Made by a program: the position numbers and the translations under genes. Shown here piece after piece: positions 1-8,970 of a stretch of DNA of 34,164 nt (position 1 is its first letter; every line of letters begins with the position of its first letter). The notes beneath the pieces were generated by a model. That model ran no database searches. It was not told where the DNA came from and saw nothing but the letters and a program-made list of their open reading frames with translations. Source of the stretch: JBOFHT01 sp051649785 (GTDB lineage: Archaea; Methanobacteriota; Methanobacteria; Methanobacteriales; Methanobacteriaceae); the NCBI GenBank assembly GCA_051649785.1, contig JBOFHT010000037.1, positions 1-34,164 of the forward strand, in the 5' to 3' direction.

Positions 1-722
1 TGAAAAGTATGGGAAATGGCAAAGTTGTGGAAGAAGTTGAATCTCAAATAGTTCGAGCGGGTCGAGACAATGGAAAAAACTATAAAGTTGATCATAAAAT
101 ACTCAATGCTGCAGATTATGGTGTTCCACAATTAAGAAAACGTTTGATATTTATAGGGGCATCCGAAAATTATGGCATTAGATGGCCTAAAAAAATATTT
201 AACAGTGCAAAAGATTATTTGACTATAAAAGATGCTATTGGAGATTTACCAAGTTTAAAACCTAATGAAGAGAAAGTGGAATATAAATTTGAATCTACTT
301 ATAACTATCAAAAATTAATGAGAGGAAATTGTGAAAAAATAATCAACAATAAAGCTCCCAATCATCCCAAAGCAACTATTGAAAGGATAAAAAATACAGT
401 TCCTGGAGAACCTATGTATCCTAATTATAAACAAAGAATACGACTTCAATGGGATAATCCAAGCCCTACACAAGTATCTGGAGGAATACGCCCACAATTC
501 CAATTTGGGCATCCTGAAGATGATAGAGGTTTAACAATAAGAGAACGTGCTAGAATACAAAGTTTTCCAGATAATTATGAATTTTTAGGAGGAACTGTTC
601 AAGGAAGAGTCCAGACAGGAAATGCTGTACCTCCTTTACTAGCTAAGGCAATAGCTAAAGAACTTTTAAAGGAGCTTAAAAATCCAAATCCTAGAAAAAA
701 AGGTGATTTACTTGCATTTTAA
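1..722 (+). CDS. DNA (cytosine-5-)-methyltransferase, C-terminal part (5' end outside window)
   Basis: This is the C-terminal portion of a C5-cytosine methyltransferase, which transfers a methyl group from SAM to cytosine in a specific DNA site. The frame is open to the left edge (codons AAA AGT precede the ATG at 9), so that ATG is an internal methionine, and motifs I-VI including the catalytic PC are off the window. What is visible are the motif VIII-like QLRKR (about residues 41-45 counted from the ATG), the target-recognition region, the motif IX-like RERARIQSFPDNYEF and the motif X-like GNAVPPLLAKAIA. The stop at 720-722 lies inside the next gene, a 20-base overlap typical of a restriction-modification operon. 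It presumably protects the host genome from the nuclease genes that follow. The recognition sequence cannot be read from the protein. Confidence 0.93.
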   Translation, partial: KSMGNGKVVEEVESQIVRAGRDNGKNYKVDHKILNAADYGVPQLRKRLIFIGASENYGIRWPKKIFNSAKDYLTIKDAIGDLPSLKPNEEKVEYKFESTYNYQKLMRGNCEKIINNKAPNHPKATIERIKNTVPGEPMYPNYKQRIRLQWDNPSPTQVSGGIRPQFQFGHPEDDRGLTIRERARIQSFPDNYEFLGGTVQGRVQTGNAVPPLLAKAIAKELLKELKNPNPRKKGDLLAF

Positions 723-1956
723 ATTATGGGTTAGTACTAATGAAGCAGCAGAATGGGTAATAAATAATACTTCAATAAAGAAGTTTCCATATAAAATAGA
801 GAAATTAGTTGAAAGTGATGCACGTAACCCTAAACTTTTCCATCGGTTGCCTGAACCTATTAAAAGAATATTGTATTTAGATGCTCATGATATAATCATT
901 GAATATAATAAAAAACCAATATTAGCAGTTGAAATATCGCATGAAGCTGGGACGGGGCATAATGTTTTTCAAAGATTTGGTAGACTAGCTGCTGCAGCAG
1001 AAAATAATGTCCCAATAGCCTATATTTACCCTGAAGCAACATTTATAACTCGAAAAAATAAAAAAACTCAGCCAGAAATTAAACGATGGGATAAAATAAA
1101 TCCAAGTATATTTAGGGCTTTAGAAAAACTGATGCGTATTCATAAAGTTCCTTCTTTATTATATTATTTTCCTACAGAGTATGATGGGGATCCAAATAAA
1201 GTTCCTTCTTCCAATAAAGGACATAAGCACGATAAAGAATTTTTAAGCCATCCTGATAGCTCTGATGATGAAATTATTTCTTTTTTTGAATTTGTAGATT
1301 TGACCATAGAAAAAACATTAAATGAAGATAACATTTCTTTATTAAATGAAAGATTAATAACAGATAGAAGAGATTGGATGCAGGAAGAATATGTAGATAA
1401 AGGAGGAACTAATAAAAAATGGTCTCCTGAATCAGCAACAATAGAAATCCCTACAGAATGTTTAATAGACCATTTAAAACAGTATTCTGAAGAAAATTAT
1501 TGCTTTGGAGATTATCTTGATTCTAAAAAGAAAACAATAATATATAAAGTTAATGCAGTATTGAGAGGTGACCCTTATCCTGGAGCATTAGTTGCATTAG
1601 ATTACCTTAAAACAAGAATTGGTGGAAATATAGAAGATAGAGATAAAAACTTAGTTATGGCATGGTGTGATCTAGAATATGACTCAGTAGAGAATAAACT
1701 AAGATTGTTAGATGGAAAAACTTCAATAAATAATTTTATGGAGTCAGTTCATAGTGTTAGGGATAGTAATAAATGTCTTTTAGCATTAAATAACTTTAAA
1801 GATTTAGATTATCAAAATAACACATATAAAATCCCTAGATATTATATGCAAGTTAAACATGGTTGTAATTTCACTAAAAATAAGGAAATTAGAGTTTATT
1901 CTGCTTTTGCTGATGCTATAATCTTTAAAGATGGTTCTTTATGGAAAGAAGGTTAA
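703..1956 (+). CDS. putative type II restriction endonuclease (417 aa)
   Basis: I do not recognise a named family. The gene overlaps the end of the methyltransferase gene by 20 bases and starts with GTG at 703; a TTG at 712 is an alternative. Around residues 58-79 there is a strand-turn-strand pattern with D60/D63 and then AVEIS (E77, S79), followed by a helix (QRFGRLAAAAENN) and another strand (PIAYIYP). This resembles a PD-(D/E)XK nuclease core with Ser in place of the catalytic Lys. That reading, together with position directly behind a C5 methyltransferase, is the basis of the call. The remaining 300 residues show no motif I can name and could contain the DNA-recognition part. There is no signal peptide or membrane segment. 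Restriction function is an inference from context. Confidence 0.62.
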   Translation: MIYLHFKLWVSTNEAAEWVINNTSIKKFPYKIEKLVESDARNPKLFHRLPEPIKRILYLDAHDIIIEYNKKPILAVEISHEAGTGHNVFQRFGRLAAAAENNVPIAYIYPEATFITRKNKKTQPEIKRWDKINPSIFRALEKLMRIHKVPSLLYYFPTEYDGDPNKVPSSNKGHKHDKEFLSHPDSSDDEIISFFEFVDLTIEKTLNEDNISLLNERLITDRRDWMQEEYVDKGGTNKKWSPESATIEIPTECLIDHLKQYSEENYCFGDYLDSKKKTIIYKVNAVLRGDPYPGALVALDYLKTRIGGNIEDRDKNLVMAWCDLEYDSVENKLRLLDGKTSINNFMESVHSVRDSNKCLLALNNFKDLDYQNNTYKIPRYYMQVKHGCNFTKNKEIRVYSAFADAIIFKDGSLWKEG

Positions 1957-1960
1957 TAAA

Positions 1961-2404
1961 ATGGATGAAGAGTTTATTACTAAAACTATTATTAGATATT
2001 TAGAAAAATTTAAATGGAATATTTTTTCATTTGATTATCCCCAAAGTGGTACAGGATTTTTAATTCACCCAAATGAAAGAAATACTAAAAATAAAGAGTC
2101 AATTATACCAGATATTATAGCAAATAAAAATAATTACTGTATTATTATGGAAAATAAATCTTATTTTCAAATAGACGATTTTCTAAAGTTATATAACTTA
2201 AAAAATTCTAGAAATTATAGTAATGATTTAAATAAGTTAATGAAAAATTTAGAAGTTGACACATTTTTTTATGGAGTAGGTTTGCCAAATGAAGCAGATA
2301 TTATGAAAAATTCTTTAGAAAGTATGAATTATATTGATTTTTTAATATCCGTAGATAATAATAAAAATTGTAATAAAATTATTAATAAAAACAAAAATAT
2401 CTAA
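1961..2404 (+). CDS. small PD-(D/E)XK nuclease-like protein of the restriction-modification locus (147 aa)
   Basis: The short protein contains a clear PD...ExK signature: PDIIANKNNYCIIMENK, with the PD and the E/K correctly separated by a predicted beta-hairpin, preceded by the conserved-looking SGTGFLIHP. The start at 1961 is preferred over the upstream ATG at 1931, because AGAAGGTT at about 1946-1953 is a fitting Shine-Dalgarno for 1961 and the 1931 start would overlap the previous gene by 26 bases. It directly follows the putative endonuclease, so it may be a second endonuclease subunit (as in heterodimeric restriction enzymes such as BspD6I or BtsI), a repair nickase or a solitary nuclease. 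The C-terminus is Asn/Lys-rich and low in complexity, so the protein may have been shortened. The nuclease fold is fairly likely; the role is open. Confidence 0.6.
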   Translation: MDEEFITKTIIRYLEKFKWNIFSFDYPQSGTGFLIHPNERNTKNKESIIPDIIANKNNYCIIMENKSYFQIDDFLKLYNLKNSRNYSNDLNKLMKNLEVDTFFYGVGLPNEADIMKNSLESMNYIDFLISVDNNKNCNKIINKNKNI

Positions 2405-2432
2405 TTAAAAAACTAAAAAGATATACTAACAC

Positions 2433-2500
2433 TCCTAATATTGGTAGCTAGAGTTCAAATCTAGGAATATATTTACTTATTTTAAATATTGAAAAATAGT
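2433..2500. repeat. copy A of a degenerate dispersed intergenic motif
   Basis: Downstream of the restriction locus the text runs AATATTGG, TTCAAATC, then TTATTTTAAATATTGAAAA. A similar order of blocks occurs at 4436-4492 and 24196-24262, each in a gene-free gap. The match is loose. The segment also contains a 5-bp hairpin with loop GTTCAAA that resembles a tRNA T-arm, but no tRNA surrounds it. Confidence 0.3.
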
Positions 2501-2647
2501 AAAGATGGAGTAAAATAATAAGTAAACTGCTAATTTTTAGAATACTATTCTTATTCAAGTAGAAGCTATTGATTTAAATGTAGTGGAAACTTAAAGTTAG
2601 GCTATTAAATGAAAATTTTAAAAGTTAAAATAATATAAATCCTAAAC

Positions 2648-3835
2648 TTATTCCTCTGAAACCAAATTCAATTTTTTAGCTAAAACTTTTATAGTTGAAC
2701 CTTGTAAAAGTAAAGAAATTATTGTTATAAAGAAAACTATATTAAAAATAGTTTGTGCTTGAGGAATACCTGCAACTAATGGGTATGTAGCAAATATAAT
2801 AGGTACTGCCCCTTTAATTCCTGTCCATGACAAAAATACCTTTTCACGTATATTGAATTTAAATGGAGCTAGTGATATAAAAACTGCTAAAGGTCTTGCA
2901 ATAAAAATTAATCCAACAGCTATTAATAAGCTAATATCGAATAAGAATACTAATTGAGTAGGGAATACTAATAAACCTAAAATTATAAACATTACTATTT
3001 GCATTAGCCATGCCATACCATCAAAGAAATTTATTTGAGCTTTTTTACTTACCATTGCACCATTACCAATAAATACAGATGCAATATAAACTGCTAAAAA
3101 TCCATTTCCATTGATCATTTCAGCTACTCCAAAAGTTAAAACTGCAATTCCCATTAGTAAAACAGGGTAGAGTCCAGGAACATCAAGTTTAATAATATTT
3201 ACTAACTTTGAAGACAATTTACCTGAAATCAATCCTACTATAAAACCTAATATCAAGGATTGTATGAATATAAAAATAATGCTTTCTAGTGATGTACTTG
3301 GGTGAAGAAGTAAGAAAATAAAAGAAGTGGTTAAAACATAAGCCATTGGGTCATTAGTAGCACTTTCTAGCTCTAGTATACTATTTAACTTATTTTTTAA
3401 TTTTAAATCATATGTCTTAAAAATTGAAAAAACAGCAGCTACATCAGTAGAAGATATAATAGAACCAATTAAAAAAGAAATAATTAAATCTACCCCAGTT
3501 ATTAAGTTAATAAATATTCCCATAACAATAGCTGTTATCAGAACACCCAATAATGATAAAGATATTCCTTTAGTGGCAACAGGCTTCATTATCTTAAAAT
3601 CTGTATCTAGTCCACCAGAAAACATTATAATAATGAGTGCAAAAATACTAATATATTGTACTATTAAATAATTATCAAAATAAATACCTAAAAGCCCATC
3701 AGAACCCATTAACATTCCTACAACTAAAAAAACAATTAATGTAGGGATTCCAATAAATGATGATGCTTTACTTAAAAGTACACTTATAACTAATAATAAG
3801 CCAATTCCTAGTAATAAAATGTTAATTCCTATCAT
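2648..3835 (-). CDS. cation:proton antiporter, CPA1/NhaP-like (395 aa)
   Basis: This is an integral membrane exchanger that swaps cytoplasmic Na+ or K+ for external H+. The sequence is hydrophobic throughout, with about 12 membrane segments. Family features seen are SGGLDTD (about residues 73-79), SSTDVAAVFSIFK with T130-D131, and ESATNDP with N161-D162, the Asn-Asp pair of electroneutral CPA1 exchangers. The length fits the bare membrane domain; there is no C-terminal TrkA-C or cNMP domain, so the K+ exchanger CvrA/NhaP2 architecture is incomplete here. The gene is convergent with the restriction genes and stands alone. An AT-rich TATA-like element lies about 40-50 bases before the ATG (3875-3886 on the plus strand). 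Na+ versus K+ preference cannot be decided. Confidence 0.9.
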   Translation of the reverse strand: MIGINILLLGIGLLLVISVLLSKASSFIGIPTLIVFLVVGMLMGSDGLLGIYFDNYLIVQYISIFALIIIMFSGGLDTDFKIMKPVATKGISLSLLGVLITAIVMGIFINLITGVDLIISFLIGSIISSTDVAAVFSIFKTYDLKLKNKLNSILELESATNDPMAYVLTTSFIFLLLHPSTSLESIIFIFIQSLILGFIVGLISGKLSSKLVNIIKLDVPGLYPVLLMGIAVLTFGVAEMINGNGFLAVYIASVFIGNGAMVSKKAQINFFDGMAWLMQIVMFIILGLLVFPTQLVFLFDISLLIAVGLIFIARPLAVFISLAPFKFNIREKVFLSWTGIKGAVPIIFATYPLVAGIPQAQTIFNIVFFITIISLLLQGSTIKVLAKKLNLVSEE

Positions 3836-4435
3836 AGTTAGTATTACTCTAAATTATATGTTTTTATCTAAAAATAATATAAATAGATTATTTGGATTAA
3901 ATAAATAAAAATTGAAAATTAATTATATTGACTATGTGCATGTTACATTATTATATGTTCTTAAAAAATAAGCAGAACTTCCCTAACAATCAATGGATAC
4001 TGAACTATTAAGATTTATTCTATTAATATAGATATATGCTCTATTAAATTCCATTATAATTCTTTTTAGCTAAAGAAAATAAATACAAGGAATATCTTCA
4101 AAAAATATTGAAGCATTTTTAATAGTAAAAAAATATATAAGAAACCTTTTTTTATATAATTAGAATATAATAAGTATCCACTTATATTGAAATAAGTACT
4201 ATTCTCACTTTTAAAAGCCATTCATAAAATATTACAGCTACCAAAATCAATTCTAACTAATTTAATTTAAAAAAATATATTCTACAGGTTATAAATCTCT
4301 AATTAAACATACTACTGCAGATAATAGTAATAACTATTACTCTATTGTACATACTATTTAAATCTTTTCAATTTATTTCCAACTCTGCCAACTTAAGCAA
4401 ATAAAACAAATAGCTAATAAGAGTCATCCTAAATA

Positions 4436-4492
4436 ATATTGGAATTTAAATCTCACTGAATTGGTACTTAATTTTAATATTAAAAAATTAAA
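4436..4492. repeat. copy C of a degenerate dispersed intergenic motif
   Basis: Blocks AATATTGG, TTTAAATCT, then TTAATTTTAATATTAAAAAA occur in the same order as in the copies at 2433-2500 and 24196-24262. The similarity is partial and could be inflated by the AT-rich background. Confidence 0.28.
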
Positions 4493-4582
4493 AGTATATA
4501 TGAATATAGAATAGAGAAAAGAATAGGGGATAGAGGAGATATTACATTAAACACAGAATAAATTACTATTTTTACAAGTACT

Positions 4583-4608
4583 ATTAATAAAACGAAAGTT
4601 TTAATAAT
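4583..4608 (+). other. hairpin with GAAA tetraloop followed by T-rich sequence
   Basis: TAAAAC at 4588-4593 pairs perfectly with GTTTTA at 4598-4603 around a GAAA loop. The stem extends by four more pairs beyond one mismatch. A T-rich stretch with a TTTTTT run follows at about 4617. No plus-strand gene lies upstream, so it is either a stray terminator or the end of an unrecognised small RNA. Confidence 0.35.
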
Positions 4609-4817
4609 TAAAATCTTATTTTTTAGTTGAGTTTGATTTAAAAGTATGTGTAAAATGAGAATAATTGGTTGAGAAAAAATAATGAAAACAGTTAAATTAA
4701 TTTATTAGAGAATAAAAGAAAAAAGAAAAAAAGATAATAATTTAATCAATAAAATAATAATAATAATATATTAATTTATAATTTTATAATTTATAAATAT
4801 CCAATTAAATTGTTGGT

Positions 4818-4856
4818 GAATGTTTACTAAGAAAAATATTTTTTCTTGACTTTTTT
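4818..4856 (-). terminator. class A 3' hairpin of adhesin gene
   Basis: About 110-145 bases past the stop of the large adhesin gene is a conserved block: GAATGTTTACTAAG, an A-run/T-run palindrome (AAGAAAAA...TTTTTTCTT), then TTGACTTTTTT on the plus strand. The same block follows the adhesin genes at 12342-12384 and 15081-15124. On the gene strand it gives a weak A/T hairpin with T-runs, which suits an archaeal terminator. Confidence 0.55.
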
Positions 4857-4962
4857 ATGTATTTAAATGGATATAATCGATAAATCAATGAATATATTAT
4901 GAATATATTATAAATATATTATAATTTATAATTAAAATATTCTTTTTTTATATAATTTAAAT

Positions 4963-7900
4963 TTAGTTTTTACGCCTATATAGTGGTATGAGTGCTAATA
5001 CTGCAAATATTAACAATATAAATACTGGAATACCTGTAGATTTCATACTAACACCATCAACTATAGGTTCAGGATTAGGCTTAGGATCAGGTTTAGGATC
5101 TGGCTTAGGATCAGGATCTGGCTTAGGGTCTGGGTCAGGATTAGGTTTGGTTTTATTTTTAACACTAATATTAACAGAATCGCTACTACTATTAAAATTA
5201 TCACCACTAATATTAATACTAAGAGTATGGTTCCCTGGTTTTGTGAATTTACCTGTGAACAACATAGTAGCTTCTTCACCAGGAGCTAAATCACCAACAA
5301 ACCAAATATTAGTTGTAGTATTATAATAGCCATGGGAAAGCAAAACACTAGCTCCATTAAGAATAAAATTACTAAGGTAGTCAAAGTTAACAGAAACATT
5401 ATTTGCAGTATTATTACCATTATTAAGAATACTAATGTTACCATTAACAATATCATTAACAACATAGCTACTATTATCCAAAACAATACTACCGCTAACA
5501 GCAGTATTAGAAACTGATGACAATTCACCATTATTAATAATTAAGTTATTAGACCCCTCATAAGAACCATTAACTGGAACAACACCATTATCTAAACTAA
5601 CCAAGTAGCTAATATTAGCATATCCTTCAATAATAGCAATATTAGCAATAAAAGTACCATTTACATAGAAAGTTATGTTCTGACCAGAAATAGGATTAGC
5701 CATATCATCAGTTAATGTAGCAAATAAGATGATTGTAGTACCATTATCTACATTAATTGTAGTATTAGACATATAAGTGAGATTAAGAACACTTAAATTG
5801 CCCTTATTAAAAATAGCACTTCCCAAAACAGTAGCTGTATTAAGATCCATAATATTCTTAGAAACTATCATAGACCCATTATTATAAATACCTGCACCAT
5901 AACTAGCATTATTCCCTATGAAAGTAGAATTAACTATGGTGTAATTAAGACCTCGGTTATTATTAATAGATCCACCATTATTAATAGCATTATTCCCTAT
6001 GAAAGTAGAATTAATAACACTAAAATTATGACCAATATTATTATAAATAGCTCCTCCAAAACTAGCATTATTATCAATAAAACTAGAATTAAGAAGATTG
6101 AAATAAGCTCCACTATTATAAATAGCACCACTGTTCATAGCAAAGTTATTGGTAACATTGGAATTAATTACACTAGCATTATTAGCTGTGTTATAAATAA
6201 CACTACCATTACTAGCATTATTAGCTGTAAAATTAGAGCTACTAACACTTAAATTAAGACCACTATTATAAATAGCACCACCATTAATATTAGCACTATT
6301 ATTAACAAAACTAGAATTAGTATCACTCATATTAGCACCAGTATTATAAACAGCACCTCCACTAGCATTAGCACTATTATTAACAAAACTAGAATTACTA
6401 ACACTTAAATTAGCACCAGTATTACTAATAGCACCTCCACTAGCATTAGCACTATTATTAACAAAACTAGAATTACTAACACTTAAATTAGCACCAGTAT
6501 TACTAATAGCACCACCGACACCACCGCTACCATTAACTAAATTATTAATGAAAACACTATTATTAACATTAAACTTGCCAACACCTAATTTGTAGATAGC
6601 ACCACCATTAGTGCTTGCTGTATTATTCCTAAAAGTGTTATTATTAGCATCAATACTAGAACCAGTATTATAAACAGCACCACCAAGGTTAGCGAGGTTA
6701 TCTAAAAAAGTACTATTATTAACACTCATATTAGCACCAGTATTATAAACAGCACCACCAAAATTAGCATTATTATCTAAAAAAGTACTATTACTAAGAA
6801 TAAAATTACCTGCATTATTGTAAATAGCACCACCACTAGTATTAACACTATTATTAGAGAAAGTACTATTATTAATACTAAAAGTAACAGTTCCAGTTTT
6901 GAAAATAGCACCACCAAAATTAGCTAAATTATCTAAAAAAGTACTATTATCAATACTACAATTTGCACCACCAGTATAAATAGCACCACCACTAGCATTA
7001 GCAATATTATTAGAGAAAGTACTATCACTAACACTCATATTAGCACCAGTATTATAAATAGCACCACCACTAGTATTAACACTATTATTAGAGAAAGTAC
7101 TATTCCTAATACTCATATTAGCACCCGCATTATTACAGATAGCACCACCACTAGAATTAGCAATATTATTAGTAAAAATATTATCAATAATGCTCATATT
7201 AGCACCATTACTATTATAAATAACACCAAAATTAGCTAAATTATCTAAAAAAGTATTGTTTTTAACACTTACATTAGCAACACTATTTGAAATAGCACTA
7301 CCATTAGAAGATGCACGATTATTGGTAAAAATATTATCAATAATGCTCATATTAGCACCACCACTAAAGATAGCACCACCATTAACAGTTGCACTACTAT
7401 TAAAGAAAGTACTATTCCTAACACTCCCATTAACACCACTATTATAAACAGCACCACCAAAATTAGCTAAATTACCTAAAAAAGTACTATTATTAATAGT
7501 GAAATTACCACCACTATTATAAACAGCACCACCACTATATGAGGTACTAACATTAGAAAATGCACGGTTATTAGAGAAAGTACTATTCCTAACACTCCCA
7601 TTAACACCACTATTATAAACAGCACCACCAAAATTAGCTAAATTACCTAAAAAAGTACCATCACTAACACTCATATTAACACCAGTATTATAAACAGCAC
7701 CACCATTAATAGTTCCATTATTATTAGAGAAAGTACTATTCCTAACACTCACATTAGCACCAGTAGTATAAATAGCACCACCATTATTAGTTCCATTATT
7801 ATTAAGGAAAATACTATTATTAACACTCATATTAGTACCATTGTTATTATAAATAGCACCACCACCACTAATCGCAATATTACTAATAAAACTAGAATTA

Positions 7901-8499
7901 TTTATACCTAAATTAGGAGCAGCATTATATATAGCCCCTCCTTGATTAGCAGTATTGTTAATAAAGCTAGAATTAACTATACTGGAATTAATACCAGCAC
8001 TAGTAATGTAAATACCTCCACCATTAGCATTAGCCCGATTATTAATAAAACTACAATTTATTATACTAATTTTACCTGTACTATAAACAGCACCACCATT
8101 ACCATTACGATAAGCATCTGTAATTGTTAAATTAATAAGAGTTAAGCTACCACCAGTAACATTAAACCCCCAATTAAGATTAGAACCATTAATTATAGTA
8201 GAATTGTTACCTACTATAGTAACATTACGGTTAGAAAGTGTTAAATTAACATTACCTGTGCCATTATAATTGTTATCATTCAGATAAATAGTACCATTAC
8301 CACTGTAATTAACAGATAATGAATTAAGACCATCACTAATAGTACTATTATTGTCAATAGAAATACTTCCATTACCATTATTTATAACAGCTGCATCAAC
8401 ATTACTAAATGTTGAAAATAAAAATAATGCTAGTGATAAAAGCAATATAATAGAAACTAAAATCTGTTTGCTTTTACTGATATTTACATTTATTATCAT
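4963..8499 (-). CDS. adhesin-like surface protein with long Pmp-type beta-helix (1178 aa)
   Basis: A secreted cell-surface protein, probably an adhesin. It starts at the ATG 8499-8497, eight bases after a perfect AAGGAGGTG. Residues 1 to about 37 form a signal peptide (basic start, then a long hydrophobic stretch ending near NVDAA). Residues of about 40-890 are repeats of the form GGAIYN...NxSxFxNN of roughly 23-30 residues each, as in chlamydial Pmp proteins and right-handed beta-helices. An Ig-like segment (TLTDDMANPISGQNITFYVNG) and a DUF11/CARDB-like domain follow. A Pro-Asp/Lys linker (about 1119-1146) reaches SMKSTGIP (1151-1158), a hydrophobic helix and YRRKN. The protein is very rich in Asn, with many N-glycosylation sequons. 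It shares architecture with the genes at 12458 and 15192. The ligand is unknown. Confidence 0.9.
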   Translation of the reverse strand: MIINVNISKSKQILVSIILLLSLALFLFSTFSNVDAAVINNGNGSISIDNNSTISDGLNSLSVNYSGNGTIYLNDNNYNGTGNVNLTLSNRNVTIVGNNSTIINGSNLNWGFNVTGGSLTLINLTITDAYRNGNGGAVYSTGKISIINCSFINNRANANGGGIYITSAGINSSIVNSSFINNTANQGGAIYNAAPNLGINNSSFISNIAISGGGAIYNNNGTNMSVNNSIFLNNNGTNNGGAIYTTGANVSVRNSTFSNNNGTINGGAVYNTGVNMSVSDGTFLGNLANFGGAVYNSGVNGSVRNSTFSNNRAFSNVSTSYSGGAVYNSGGNFTINNSTFLGNLANFGGAVYNSGVNGSVRNSTFFNSSATVNGGAIFSGGANMSIIDNIFTNNRASSNGSAISNSVANVSVKNNTFLDNLANFGVIYNSNGANMSIIDNIFTNNIANSSGGAICNNAGANMSIRNSTFSNNSVNTSGGAIYNTGANMSVSDSTFSNNIANASGGAIYTGGANCSIDNSTFLDNLANFGGAIFKTGTVTFSINNSTFSNNSVNTSGGAIYNNAGNFILSNSTFLDNNANFGGAVYNTGANMSVNNSTFLDNLANLGGAVYNTGSSIDANNNTFRNNTASTNGGAIYKLGVGKFNVNNSVFINNLVNGSGGVGGAISNTGANLSVSNSSFVNNSANASGGAISNTGANLSVSNSSFVNNSANASGGAVYNTGANMSDTNSSFVNNSANINGGAIYNSGLNLSVSSSNFTANNASNGSVIYNTANNASVINSNVTNNFAMNSGAIYNSGAYFNLLNSSFIDNNASFGGAIYNNIGHNFSVINSTFIGNNAINNGGSINNNRGLNYTIVNSTFIGNNASYGAGIYNNGSMIVSKNIMDLNTATVLGSAIFNKGNLSVLNLTYMSNTTINVDNGTTIILFATLTDDMANPISGQNITFYVNGTFIANIAIIEGYANISYLVSLDNGVVPVNGSYEGSNNLIINNGELSSVSNTAVSGSIVLDNSSYVVNDIVNGNISILNNGNNTANNVSVNFDYLSNFILNGASVLLSHGYYNTTTNIWFVGDLAPGEEATMLFTGKFTKPGNHTLSINISGDNFNSSSDSVNISVKNKTKPNPDPDPKPDPDPKPDPKPDPKPNPEPIVDGVSMKSTGIPVFILLIFAVLALIPLYRRKN
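6353..6508. repeat. perfect 78-bp tandem duplication in beta-helix
   Basis: Bases 6353-6430 and 6431-6508 are identical. Each unit encodes 26 residues, one beta-helix coil of the form FVNNSANASGGAISN plus its connecting strand. Identity at every third base shows a very recent in-frame duplication. Confidence 0.92.
7405..7658. repeat. 83-bp identical segments 171 bp apart in beta-helix
   Basis: Bases 7405-7487 and 7576-7658 are identical and encode the same coil with GGAVYNSGVNGSVRNSTF. The distance of 171 bases is 57 codons, about two coils, so the repeat came from a two-coil duplication or a gene-conversion tract. Confidence 0.85.
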
Positions 8500-8595
8500 T
8501 GTTTTTTCACCTCCTTGTTTAGTGAATTATAATTTTTTATAAAAGAAAAAACATTATTTAAAAAATAAATTAACAAAAAGCATATAATTTTATTT

Positions 8596-8626
8596 ATATA
8601 GATATATATAATATTAATATCTATAT
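8596..8626. promoter_or_regulatory. perfect inverted repeat upstream of the adhesin gene
   Basis: ATATAGATAT at 8596-8605 and ATATCTATAT at 8617-8626 form a perfect 10-bp dyad around 11 bases. It lies 97-127 bases upstream of the adhesin start codon, a plausible position for an activator or repressor site near the promoter. The AT-rich background lowers its weight. Confidence 0.35.
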
Positions 8627-8913
8627 TTAAAATAATTCGGCAAATAATGAATATTCTTATTATAATAAACTAATATATGTTCATTAAAATATATAAATGT
8701 TTCATAACATATGTACCTATACATATATGTATAAACAGTTAGTTTATTTGAATATCAATAAATAAAAATAAAAATAGTTACTAATTAATTAAAATTAGTT
8801 TTTAAAATTATAAAAATAAATAAATTTACAGTACTGTGATTTTTTTCTTGAAATGAATTTCAGTTAATTAATTTTTTCCAAAAACTAACATTTTGATAGT
8901 CTCATTGGATTTT

Positions 8914-8930
8914 AACAAAACTTTTATATA
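8914..8930 (+). promoter_or_regulatory. BRE/TATA promoter of the ArsR gene
   Basis: AACAAAACTTTTATATA matches the archaeal purine-rich BRE plus TATA box. Transcription would start near 8950-8955, giving a leader of about 35-40 bases that contains the Shine-Dalgarno GGAG at 8978-8981. Confidence 0.55.
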
Positions 8931-8950
8931 TGAGTTTATAAAAATATTAA

Positions 8951-8970
8951 TTTGATACTTATCGAATTGT
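8951..8970. promoter_or_regulatory. candidate operator of the ArsR regulator
   Basis: TTTGATACTTATCGAA (8951-8966) is a dyad with six of seven pairs around CT, lying at the expected transcription start. It runs into TCGAATTGT (8962-8970). The exact nine bases recur inverted at 9307-9315, before the next gene. This pattern fits an autoregulated operator, but the exact boundaries are a guess. Confidence 0.4.

Larger units (their letters stand above)
3836..4962. other. 1.1-kb gene-free region
   Basis: No open frame with protein-like composition is visible on either strand. It holds the antiporter promoter near 3875-3890, copy C of a dispersed motif at 4436-4492, a GNRA-capped hairpin at 4583-4608 and the 3' region of the large adhesin gene from about 4818. 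The rest is AT-rich sequence with nothing I can name. Confidence 0.6.

Noticed and set aside
2440..2465. tRNA T-arm-like hairpin with loop GTTCAAA
   Set aside because: No acceptor, D or anticodon arms fit around it, and the constant G-C closing pair of a T-arm is not in register.
6300..8000. Regularly spaced repeats that look at first like a CRISPR array
   Set aside because: The repeats keep the reading frame, vary from unit to unit and encode beta-helix coils. There are no unique spacers between constant repeats and no cas genes.
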